Source: Brachionus rotundiformis (Eukaryota > Rotifera > Eurotatoria > Ploima > Brachionidae). From it: a DNA stretch of 64,000 nt. The notes beneath the pieces are model-generated. The model was not told where the DNA came from and searched no databases. It saw only the letters and a list, made by a program, of their open reading frames with translations. The stretch covers positions 3,379,961 to 3,443,960 of the forward strand of contig JAESIW010000137.1 in assembly GCA_016802295.1 (NCBI GenBank), written 5' to 3'. Shown in pieces: positions 48,901 through 58,207 of this stretch (positions are counted from its first letter, which is position 1; every line of letters begins with the position of its first letter). The position numbers and the translations under genes are program-made.

Positions 48901-51900
48901 GAACAGAACATGTTTATTTGACATGATATTAATCGCTTGTTATTCCAGTGCCGACGATCGAATAAACATACTCACTGGCTTGTAAATATTAAGTTTTCTT
49001 GAAATAATCTGCATATATCTTACTTTTCAGTAGACTTTAAGTGAAAACAGCCAAGGGATTTATTTGACACAAATTCGATTTGTGTAAATAATTAATTCCA
49101 TGTCCAAAACATAAGTCCCGTTATCATTCGATTAAAATTAGACTAGTGCCCGTTTAGGCATGAGTAAAGCTCTTGAAAGCAAGCCATACGAGCCTAATAA
49201 GGACCCAATGATTAGCATAACTTAAAAGAAATAAAATACAAAATTGATCCCATAATTAAGTTTAAATCGAATGCAAAATTTCAAAGTGGTCAATTTTTAT
49301 TCAATTAATATAAATAAGAAAATATAATTAATATACTTATGGGATACCAAAATAGATTAAAATACAAATGAGCACTTGAAACTTATTTGAATATGAATTA
49401 GATACTCTCGATTTTTTCAGCATTCATCTTTGAGATTGTTGAATATGGTCGAGCTGGAATCGAATTTATTTTTGATAGAAGAACATTTGTCAAAACAACG
49501 CCATAGAGCTCGAAACTAGAGAACTTTTTCCGATTATTATTTCACTCATAGGAAAATAATTAATCAAATTTTAGAAAATTAACCATTATATTTTAAAAAT
49601 ATCACTGAAAGTTATTTATGATCTTTAGAAATTCTCCCACAACTACTGATTGTGTAAAAACTTCTCATAAATACTACTTTATTCTTTTGAATATAATAAT
49701 TCTAATCTCTTGAAACAATTAAGCTAAAAATATTATGCAATCGATAATATCAATATACTTAGTCAATATCTTGAAAATCTTAAATTGTCTTAAAAAAATA
49801 AAGAATCAATATTTTAAATTGAGCAAATTTTTTATTTAATCAAATTTTAATTTAATAAAATTTTATCTCTATGAAAGCTGAGCATCAATTACTAGAATGT
49901 CTGTCAAACTAATCATTAGAACTCGAAAAAGTTCTTGTGGATTGAAGAGATTTTCTTATTCATCAAGAAGAAAATAAATTAACTAAATTAAATTTCTTAA
50001 GTGCTTTATAAAAAACAAAAATGAACGAAATCTATCTATCCGACCACAAACTGAGCTTTAAACTAGAAAATCAAGTGTTTTTTTTGCATATCCGCTACAA
50101 AAATTACCAAAATTAAAATTCAATTTTATTTGAACCACTAACACAAATTTCAATTGAAGAACCAAAACAAAACAAAAAGAAAACAGGACAGCTCAATACA
50201 TCTCTTGTCTTTTGTGATTCAAATTTAAAATCAATTAGAACTTGTTTTTAAAATGAGCCAACTAGAACACTATTTTTAAGGAATCTGCATTTTATGAATT
50301 CAAACAAGGTCAATTAAATATTTGATTGAAAAAAGCCTTACTTACTTAAATTGTCAATTGAATTTGGGCGACTATTATTCCCAGACTAGAATGAAATTTA
50401 ATTTTCTGTTAGGATAAGTTCAGCCTTCGTTTTATACAAAAACAGGCAGGCCACAAAGGGCTTCATAAATCAAAATTAGACTTCTTTGAAATACAAATAT
50501 TCTACACAGTCTTGAAATAAAACAGTCCATTTCCATCTCTGGCAAAATTACTTACGTTTAGTTGCTTTCGGATAAATATAATAAAAAAAATTTGTAATAA
50601 ATTTGATTAATAACGCGTTAGTGCACTCTTTTAACTGTAAACGTTTTTACTCTTTATATTTCTATGTATTCTTTTTAATTTTCGGAAAGCGTTTAAACTG
50701 GACCGCGCGATATTTGGAATAAATAATTAATTTGTAATTGCATTCTTTATTGCTTCGATATCTTAATGTACTTATTATTAATATATTTTTTTATTTTATT
50801 GTGCTTGCACCCACATATTTGAATACAAATTTAATAAAATATTATTTTTTTTTAAATGAATTTTTTTATTCTAAGCCCAATTTTCCGACAAAAATTAGTT
50901 AGTACCATTTCGATCGATATTTATCTTTAAATGATTTATGAATTTTACAGTTATACTTTATTGATTGGAATTTTGGCCCTCAATCGGAAGCGAACATTTT
51001 TAGAATATTCTTTCACGGATACCAGAAAATCTTGATATTAATTGCCTCAAGTACAAATTGGTCCTTTTTCAGCTTGATTTTTATTGTTTTTAGGGCCTAA
51101 ATAAATATCACTAATCAAAAATAAAATGTCCAATACGAAGCCTAATCAATCAAAAGTCGTCCCAGAGTTGCTCAAAAGCTGCTTCCTGTCATTTTTTTAA
51201 AATAAGCTTGGATTATAATTAGCCAGACTTGTAGTCCGAATTTTTCCTGTTGCCATCTCTAATCAGCTCAGTCGGCTATAATTATTTAATTTTGGCAGAA
51301 ATTCAATAAAGCGTTTTGCTAGGTTTGTGACTCAAGTGTGGCTCCAAATCCAGAAATAAACTCTTAATTTTTATTGTCCGTAGAAAATAAATTTTTATCG
51401 GCATGAAAATATTTGAAATATCAGTAAATTAATACTTGGCCAAATAAGAACTTTTGAATTATATGCTTGGGCCAAGAAACTATAATTACAATTTAAACAA
51501 TGTGCGGTGTTGAATTTCTTGGCCAAATTCCGATTCAGAAAATGTACAACTGTGCCATTTCCTTAAGTAAAATTTATTGATTATAAATAAATAAGTTTCG
51601 AATTTCAAAACCACTTAAAGAAATTTGACTTTTGCAAATTTTAATTCCTCATCTAAAGTATCTTGGTATCTTGAAATCTTTGATATTTTAAATTCGATTT
51701 TAAGATTTATTTGACTCATAAATATAATTTTAAAAGCATTAAACAAATAGAAAAAAATATGTGGACAAAATTAGTTTAAGTCTGTTGGAGTTTTTCTCAA
51801 ATCTAGATCCTTATTTTGGCCTTATATAATTAAATAATACGAATAAAATTATTTGAGTCTGGGTGTTTTTGATTGAAACTTTTGATTTTTTAATTAAAAA

Positions 51901-52387
51901 AATCACAAAATTCTACTGATTTAAACATCTTTAAGTATTTTTGATAATTTATTTTAATTCTAACTAAATATTAGCAAAATATTGTAATTATTTTGATCTT
52001 TAAATAAAGAATTTTAATTTGAATTGCATAACAGGATTATCGCAATTAAATTAATCATTCAAGAATTATTTCCGATCGAAATAACTCTCAAATCGATAAT
52101 TTATTTTACCTTAAACTTTTTTTTTGAAAGCCAATTCCATCTCTTCATTTAATGTCTACATTTAATTACAACATTTAAAAATAAAAATATTTTTTTCTTT
52201 TTATTTGATAATATATTTGATCAACATTTTTAAATTAAGACATAAGTAATTTTTATTTTGACTTGGAAAATGTATACCATTGATATTTTAAAAACATGTA
52301 TCTAAATTAACACGTATATATCAAATTTTATAATTGTACCACAGTCAAATATTTTTTAAATCGCTTTTTTCTAAGAGAAGCGGTTAA
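36936..52387. other. Gene desert upstream of anosmin-1
   Basis: About 15.4 kb with no coding frame that I can support, in a window whose left part carries a gene every 2-3 kb. Sequence is less homopolymeric than other spacers, and GATA-type words (TTATCT, GATAAG; for example near 39350) and TAATTA words look frequent by eye, though no count was made. A slightly GC-richer patch at 38285-38500 and pyrimidine tract at 47341-47368 stand out. The two flanking genes, anosmin-1 and SELENOF, both point away from it, so it holds both promoters. Possible regulatory domain; alternatively an unannotated long non-coding transcript. Confidence 0.5.
37711..37772. repeat. Cluster of CTAC...GTAG palindromes upstream of anosmin
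   Basis: Back-to-back near-palindromes: CTACAATTGTAG (37722-37733), CTACAAATGTAG (37734-37745), CTACATTGTAG (37747-37757) and CTACGAATTTCGTAG (37758-37772). The region is about 0.8 kb upstream of the anosmin start. It could be binding sites for a dimeric factor or a small repeat family. Confidence 0.85.
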
Positions 52388-52964
52388 ATGCTGACGAAAA
52401 AATACTATAATTTGGTAACTATTTACCAAATTATTCTCACTTGGGTATTTTTATTTGTTGTTTTAATTTGATTAATTTTCAAAATTATACTCAAGATATC
52501 AATTAGTTATTCACAGAAATTGAGTACTAATGAGTGTCGGGAATTGGGATATTCATCAGGTACTCTTTTGTGCTCATCATGCAGCGAATTAAAAGAGTTC
52601 AAGTTATCTGAACTGGAAAAGACTTGTAAAAAATGCTGTATTGCTGATACGGAAGAAAAAGACGCTCAGGTAGGGAACAAAATTTGCTAGATAGTTTTTT
52701 AATTTATATTTCTCTACCAAGCGGTACTCTCGAGCAGTTTTGGAGGTATGCTCCTGAAAGTTGGGCCGTTACCCGCAAGTACAAGCATTCATTCGGTCAG
52801 ATCGCCCGTCTAAATATCCGAATTTTAGTGTGCAGTACGTGCGTGGTAAAGAGCCCACATTAGTTTTGTATGATGAAAACGACGAACAGGTTGAAACACT
52901 TGGAATCGACCAGTGGACAACAGACACAGTCGAAGAATATTTGAACCAAATTCTTGGCATGTAG
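52388..52964 (+). CDS. SELENOF: Selenoprotein F (15-kDa selenoprotein), UGA decoded as Sec
   Basis: Exons 52388-52444, 52517-52669, 52722-52964; introns 72 and 52 nt; 150 residues. SELENOF is an ER thioredoxin-like oxidoreductase that binds UGGT and takes part in glycoprotein folding. Exon 2 carries the Cys-rich UGGT-binding domain: ECRELGYSSGTLLCSSCSEL, KTCKKCC. Exon 3 reads AVLEVCS, then TGA at 52755-52757, then KLGRYPQVQAFIRSDRPSKY, exactly where the human protein has CGUKLGRFPQVQAF. The TGA is therefore selenocysteine (residue 82), supported by a SECIS element at 53045-53107. The last part matches YVRG and DTVEEYLNQILGM. Exon 1, a short hydrophobic leader (MLTKKYYNLVTIYQIILTW), is less certain than the other two exons. 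Standard predictors would split this gene at the UGA. Confidence 0.93.
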
Positions 52965-53044
52965 ATAAAAAATATTTAAAAAAAGGGCGATAAAAAAAAA
53001 ACTATTAAATTTGATTTAATTGAATATATCAAATAAGAAAAATA

Positions 53045-53107
53045 ATGATTTTGAAAGCATGAAATTTGATCTTTTAATTTGGTTTAAAAGACATGTTTTC
53101 AAATGAT
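53045..53107 (+). promoter_or_regulatory. SECIS element (type II-like) of SELENOF
   Basis: About 80 bases after the SELENOF stop. The core is ATGA at 53045-53048 facing TGAT at 53104-53107, giving U-U, G-A, A-G and U-U pairs of the SECIS quartet. A 12-bp helix with one G-U pair follows (53050-53061 with 53092-53103). At its top the unpaired AAA at 53062-53064 is where the conserved AA must lie. A second 8-bp stem (53070-53077 with 53084-53091) caps it, as in type II SECIS. It recruits SBP2 and eEFSec so that UGA at 52755 is read as selenocysteine. Confidence 0.9.
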
Positions 53108-54104
53108 AGAATATTTTCGTTCATGTTGAAAATTCAATCAAATCAAATGGATTTTTTTCCTAGCATTTTTATGGTACTATTTTTATGGATCAAAAATACT
53201 GGGTTAATAAATTTAAATAAATAACTTAAAAAAATATTATTTTTTAATCAGTTAATTATGGGCTTAGATTAATTCTATTCTTTAATTAAAACATTTTTTA
53301 TATTTAGAAATTTTCTTTTATTATAAAGCAAGTTTTTAAAAATAACTAAAATTGACGATAATCTTGAGAATATTACACAAATAAATTATTGCATGAAAAG
53401 AAAAATTATATTTTCATTTTCAAAAAATTATATACTAATGAAATAATCTTACAAAAAAGATTAGCTTACTTTATTTATTTACTTAAATATTTTGAGGAAA
53501 TCCTCAGGCCGCACAGAATGGATCTTAGCGCTTCTTTTCACCCTAGCATTTGAAGCGTAAAAATAAATAAAAATGATTATAGTAGCTTACTTAACAAATT
53601 ATTAAATAAATTATGGCCAAAATATGAGTAAGTTATTCAGAAAAGCATTATTCTATTTGAAAAAAAAATTGTTTAATTAAAAATTTCCAATTTTATTTCG
53701 ACCTATCTAAGGAGTCTTAAATATCGTGACTAATAGATTTTCTAATTATTAAGCCATGAAATTTAAGGAAATCATTAAAGAAAGCTTAATTTGAATTCAC
53801 TTTGAAAATCAACAACCAGCAACATAAGATCAGTCCTATTTATTATTTTTATAACTTCCATTTCGGGTAAAAAGAACATTTTCATGAACCAAATCATGCT
53901 AGTTTTTCCTTTAGTATACATATTGCAATTTGATTAATAAAAAAATATCCATCAATATTACGAAATTAAAATAATATTTAAAAAAGAAAATTTTGTTTTC
54001 CTAAATAGACCATAATTTATTCAATGAGCAAAAAAATATTTTTTAAAATTTATTTCAAAACCTAATTAATGTTTAAATATTAAAAAAAAAAGCTTGAATT
54101 TAAT
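53108..54104. other. Intergenic between convergent genes
   Basis: About 1 kb after the SECIS. AT-rich except a short GC-richer patch near 53490-53545 that starts with the inverted repeat tgaggaaatcctca. No gene seen. Confidence 0.55.
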
Positions 54105-54782
54105 TTAATTTTTTATTCTTATAAAACGAGTATAGTTTTTTTTCTCAAAAGATTCATTAATTTCACCAAAATCGCTAAAATCAGTGATTGAAGTTTCGCT
54201 TTGTTGAAAATTGGAATTATTATTTTTGTCCGCAAAATCTGCTACACAATTTGAAAAATCATTAGAAATTAGAGCTTTGTTGTCATCTGAGTTATCTGAT
54301 TCGGATAAATAGGCCTGACTCATTAGACCATCATTTTTTTTTGATTTAAATTCAAATTTATTAGTTATTAAAAAAAATAGTATTCCTATTAGGCAAATCG
54401 AACTAAAACATACTAAAATAAACGCGATGAATGATAAGATTCGAAAAATGACTTTGAAATTGTGGCTAATTACATTGGTATCGAGATCTTGGCGCTTTTC
54501 ATCTTTAATAAGTGGGGTTGTAATCTGTTTTGTACTAGTACGCTGATTAGAAAATATAATTTTAAACAACTGATTTATAAACTGGTCAGCCAATTGGTTT
54601 GTACCAGGCTTATTATTATCAATGCGTAAAGTTTGATTTTTAGAACTGCTTTGAACATTTAAGTAAATAAAATAGTTGTTTTTTTCGTTTTTTAAATTGG
54701 TCAGATCACGCTTAAATTTGGATAAAAGTGCTGACTCAAATAATAACACAATTAAAAACACTCTAACACTGACAATTGACAT
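54105..54782 (-). CDS. Unrecognised single-pass type I membrane protein
   Basis: Intronless, 225 residues; family not recognised. Residues 1-20 (VSVRVFLIVLLFESALLS) look like a signal peptide. A roughly 90-residue, Lys/Asn/Gln-rich outer part follows with one NQT glycosylation site. A strong membrane span lies at about 112-140 (FRILSFIAFILVCFSSICLI and on). The cytoplasmic tail of about 80 residues is acidic and Ser/Asn-rich (SESDNSDDNKA, SITDFSDFGEINESFEKK). Layout suggests an adhesion or receptor-type protein, or a lineage-specific orphan. The open frame is long for such AT-rich sequence and has sensible topology, so I take it as real. Confidence 0.6.
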   Translation of the reverse strand: MSIVSVRVFLIVLLFESALLSKFKRDLTNLKNEKNNYFIYLNVQSSSKNQTLRIDNNKPGTNQLADQFINQLFKIIFSNQRTSTKQITTPLIKDEKRQDLDTNVISHNFKVIFRILSFIAFILVCFSSICLIGILFFLITNKFEFKSKKNDGLMSQAYLSESDNSDDNKALISNDFSNCVADFADKNNNSNFQQSETSITDFSDFGEINESFEKKNYTRFIRIKN

Positions 54783-54958
54783 GAGCTATTTCATTTTTAT
54801 CTATATTTTTCATTATTTTATTTAATTTAAATTTTAAATAACTTGAAAGTTAAGAATTAAAATTTTAATTGACCGCCATAATCTGTCATAAGACAATTTT
54901 TGCGTCGTCAAAGACAAAATTATTTTACAGTTTAAAAATGAAACAGATGTTGATTAGA

Positions 54959-55031
54959 GCCTTTGTAGCTCAGTGGTTAGAGCACTTGTCTCGTAAACAA
55001 GGGGTCGCGAGTTCGATTCTCGCCAAGGGCT
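54959..55031 (+). tRNA. tRNA-Thr (anticodon CGT)
   Basis: Seventy-three bases form a full cloverleaf: acceptor GCCTTTG with CAAGGGC, D arm AGCTCAGTGGTTAGAGC, anticodon stem CTTGT/ACAAG around loop CTCGTAA (anticodon CGT), T arm GCGAG-TTCGATT-CTCGC, discriminator T. No intron. A T-run follows within ten bases as Pol III terminator. It reads ACG threonine codons. Confidence 0.97.
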
Positions 55032-56114
55032 TATATTTTTTTGGCTAAAATAGGAAAAAATTAAAAAAGCTAATAAAATTTAATCTTTAAAAATTAATCA
55101 AATCTGAATTTTTTTTTTAATTTAAATAAAAATCACAAAAAATTAATATTTAATTTATTTTTTATTATCAAATTCTGGGTTTACTAAGATTCAAAATTTG
55201 CTAATATAGAAATAATAAAAAAATAATTATAAATGTTTTTAGAATTAATAATAACATTAGATATTTAAAAAGAGCCTTGTTAAAAAATGAATAATATTCA
55301 AACTAGATTTCCTAATTTGTATCACATGTTACAATAAAACTAATAGTTCCTGGTCGAAATTTGCCTATACATTCAGTTTATGTGACTTATGATTTTAAAA
55401 GGAATTAAAATAATTCCTAATTTAACATTTAAAGAAAACTATTTTTAACTTTGGTAAGAACAATATTTCAGTATTTTTTTTAATTGAGTAAAAAAATATT
55501 TACTTGAAAATATTTACATCTAAATTTTTTATTCTATTAATAATAAATTTTTTTAAACCAAAATTATCTTAATTTTTTAATTCCTGAATTTTCAAATCAC
55601 AAATTTTATATGAAAAATATTCTAAAAATTATTTAACATTTTAGGAATGCCCAGAATGATTATTCTAGGTTTAAAGTTTTTGGTGCTGTTCGTTCTCGAA
55701 AATAATATTAATCTCTCTTTTGAACGTAATATAAATACTTAATCGCTTAAAAATTAGCTTTAAAAAAGTGGGAATTAAGCAGAAATCTGCTTTAAATATT
55801 ATGAATTTTCCCAAAATGAACAAATGGTTCAAGAATCTGATTAAGTTCCATTTACTAAATGAAGATTTTATGGATTTGAGAGTCTTTGTATATTATTAGT
55901 TTCTAAAATTTAAAGCCATGAATGATCATGAAATTATTTTATTAAAAATTTTATTTATTTATTTATAGAAACACTCTGTAGAATAAAAATAGAATAATTT
56001 ATTAATTTAATTAAATATACTTGAGAAAAAAAGAAGAATTAAATTTTTTATAATATTTTAAATGATAATTAAATAATTAATATGTTTAACACCAAAATAC
56101 ATAAATAAAACAAA
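55032..56114. other. Intergenic, no gene seen
   Basis: About 1.1 kb of AT-rich sequence between the tRNA-Thr and the 3' end of the GPCR gene. No feature supported. Confidence 0.6.
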
Positions 56115-57482
56115 TCATTTCTTAAGCTTGAGCAATTTTACAACATCATCACGGAATCTTTTACCAGTGGCAAAATAAATATAAAAGTTTAAAATATGAT
56201 TTAAATAGCGAAGACACATAATAGCAAATATCACATCTCCATTCATATTTACTAAATTTAAACTCATTAATAAATACAACACTGAATAAGGTATATTGCA
56301 TATCAAATAGCTAAAAGATAGTGTTAATAGAGAACCAGTGGCTTTAAAAAATTGGTTCTTCGACTTGCCAGTGATAAGATTACTGTTTGTGCCAATTTTG
56401 TCTGAGTTACGTCTCAATAAAGCTGTGCTATTGTGACAAGAATTCAAATTTCTTATATTATAAATTAATACCAAATTTATTAATAGAGTAATGATGCATG
56501 GCAAAGAATATCCAATAATTCCCAGCGTTAAATTAAGATAAGCATCAAAATATTTGTACTTTACATAGACTTCTTGAGAAACTTTGCATTCAGTATGGTA
56601 CTGTTGAACATGGCCATATACGCTTGTATTTTCAATTGGAGTTTTTGTGTATGAAAGAAACGAAACACCGTAAATGTTGAATGTTGTGAAGATAAAAATC
56701 AAACTGATTAAAAGACTTAAATTAAGTTTAAAATAAAATTTAGAGCTAAAATTTGTATTTGAATTCAAAGGCTTATAAATAGCGTAACAACGAGTGATGG
56801 CCATAAAGGCTACAAGCCAATTGTGGATTAAAATCACTGTTCGGTTTAAAGCAATTATAAAGTGGCACATAAATTTGGAAATTAATATTGGTTCAGCATA
56901 AATAATGTCAATAATTCCCAGGCGACTGAGAATAAGCAGAGTCCATTCAATTAAATTGTATGAAATTATGATTACATCACAAAAGCTGATTTCAATTAAG
57001 AATAATTCAAAATTTTTGCAATGAGGATTTTTGGCTGAATTTTTGATCATTGGCACAATGCGGCAATTTTGACGTTCTGTAAATGTAATTACAGACGAAT
57101 TTCTATTCAAGTAATCATTGGATTTAACTGGTCTTAATGAACTATTGCAGTTCTTTTTAAGCGACATTTTTGTGTAAGAATCACTAAATACCATATTTTC
57201 ATTTATTTCATACTTTGTTTCATTTAAATTGATTTCTTTTGCCAAGTTATTTACAGAACATGGTCTAGAGGCGACGAATGAGGTCTTGAATTCTTTGTTT
57301 AGAAGCTTTTGTTTACTGTTTCGAGCCAGTTTGGCAAATTTTTTGTGAAAAATTGACTTGTAACAAACAATGATTGACAGCAAGTTGGATGGAAAACCAA
57401 TTAGGAAATAAACAGTCGCAATTGTCATACCCCAAATTTCATGATGATTAAATAAATTTTGCTCGATTTTCGTCGAATTCAT
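56115..57482 (-). CDS. Rhodopsin-like GPCR with extra-long first intracellular loop
   Basis: Intronless, 455 residues. TM1 (TIATVYFLIGFPSNLLSIIV) is followed by a basic, Ser/Asn-rich loop of about 110 residues before TM2 (FELFLIEISFCDVIIISYNL); the usual loop has about 10 residues. TM3 ends in MAITRCYAIYKP, where E/DRY is replaced by TRC. TM6 keeps the proline (LICNIPYSVLY), and TM7 reads LRYLNHILNFYIYFATGKRF, in which the NPxxY motif is NHILNFYIY-like. The TM3-side Cys (KFMCHF) and loop-2 Cys (HTECKVSQ) can form the family disulfide. The sequence stays in frame through the loop, so it is not a missed intron that I can recognise. Ligand unknown. Confidence 0.85.
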   Translation of the reverse strand: MNSTKIEQNLFNHHEIWGMTIATVYFLIGFPSNLLSIIVCYKSIFHKKFAKLARNSKQKLLNKEFKTSFVASRPCSVNNLAKEINLNETKYEINENMVFSDSYTKMSLKKNCNSSLRPVKSNDYLNRNSSVITFTERQNCRIVPMIKNSAKNPHCKNFELFLIEISFCDVIIISYNLIEWTLLILSRLGIIDIIYAEPILISKFMCHFIIALNRTVILIHNWLVAFMAITRCYAIYKPLNSNTNFSSKFYFKLNLSLLISLIFIFTTFNIYGVSFLSYTKTPIENTSVYGHVQQYHTECKVSQEVYVKYKYFDAYLNLTLGIIGYSLPCIITLLINLVLIYNIRNLNSCHNSTALLRRNSDKIGTNSNLITGKSKNQFFKATGSLLTLSFSYLICNIPYSVLYLLMSLNLVNMNGDVIFAIMCLRYLNHILNFYIYFATGKRFRDDVVKLLKLKK

Positions 57483-57755
57483 TTTTTATCTCAAAGTAAA
57501 ATTAATTGTCATTTAAAATATCTAAATATTAAATGAACTCATTCAATAATATTTATAAAAATGTACCTAAGTTTTAGACATAAATTGATTACATTTTATT
57601 TAATAATATTTCCTGATTTTGGAATGTTGCATGCCTGTCATTTAGCTGTAAGATACTTAAAAAAATTCAATTATTCTACTGCAAATCATACAATTAATTT
57701 TTAAATATAAAATATATAATAAATATTTAAAATAAATTTAAAATAAAAATAATGA

Positions 57756-58207
57756 ACCGTAAAACCTCGGAAACTACCCTTGGATTATAGGATATATATA
57801 GCCATAATCCCCCCTCCATTACATATGCTATAACTCCTGAGTTTTTTTGAATTTATTTTATAACCTGGAGTTAAATTATAAAAAAAATTAAATTTTTTTA
57901 ATAAAAGTATCATTTTTCTGTAAAACCCCAGTGTGCTTTTAAAATATTTTTTCTTTAGTCTGCAGCCAGCAGACATTGCCTGGTTTAGACCTTTAAAATC
58001 TTTGTACCGTGATTATTAGAATGACTGACTTATCAATTACGAGAAAACTTATACCAAATCAAACAATGTTCGATCACCCGGTTATGCTCAAAAAAAATTT
58101 TTAATTAAACCCTCGGATCATTGATTGTTTTTTGGGAGTATAGTTTATAGGAGTAAACCTTTTTTTTAAATAAGACCATATCATTTTTTTTCTGAAGGTT
58201 TTACGGT
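57756..58207. mobile_element. MITE-like element with terminal inverted repeats
   Basis: A 452-bp segment begins ACCGTAAAACCTCGGAAAC and ends with its near inverted copy (ttttctgaaggttttacggt); about 18 of 20 end bases pair with one gap. It is non-coding; the open frame at 57785-57976 has no recognisable content. A clear target-site duplication is not visible, though AT flanks make this hard to judge. Likely a non-autonomous DNA transposon. Confidence 0.65.

Noticed and set aside
52755..52757. Nonsense mutation or pseudogene in SELENOF
   Set aside because: The TGA is at the selenocysteine site and a SECIS follows; flanking sequence is well conserved.
57785..57976. Small frame inside the foldback element
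   Set aside because: Low-complexity Lys/Phe-rich translation, no transposase motif.
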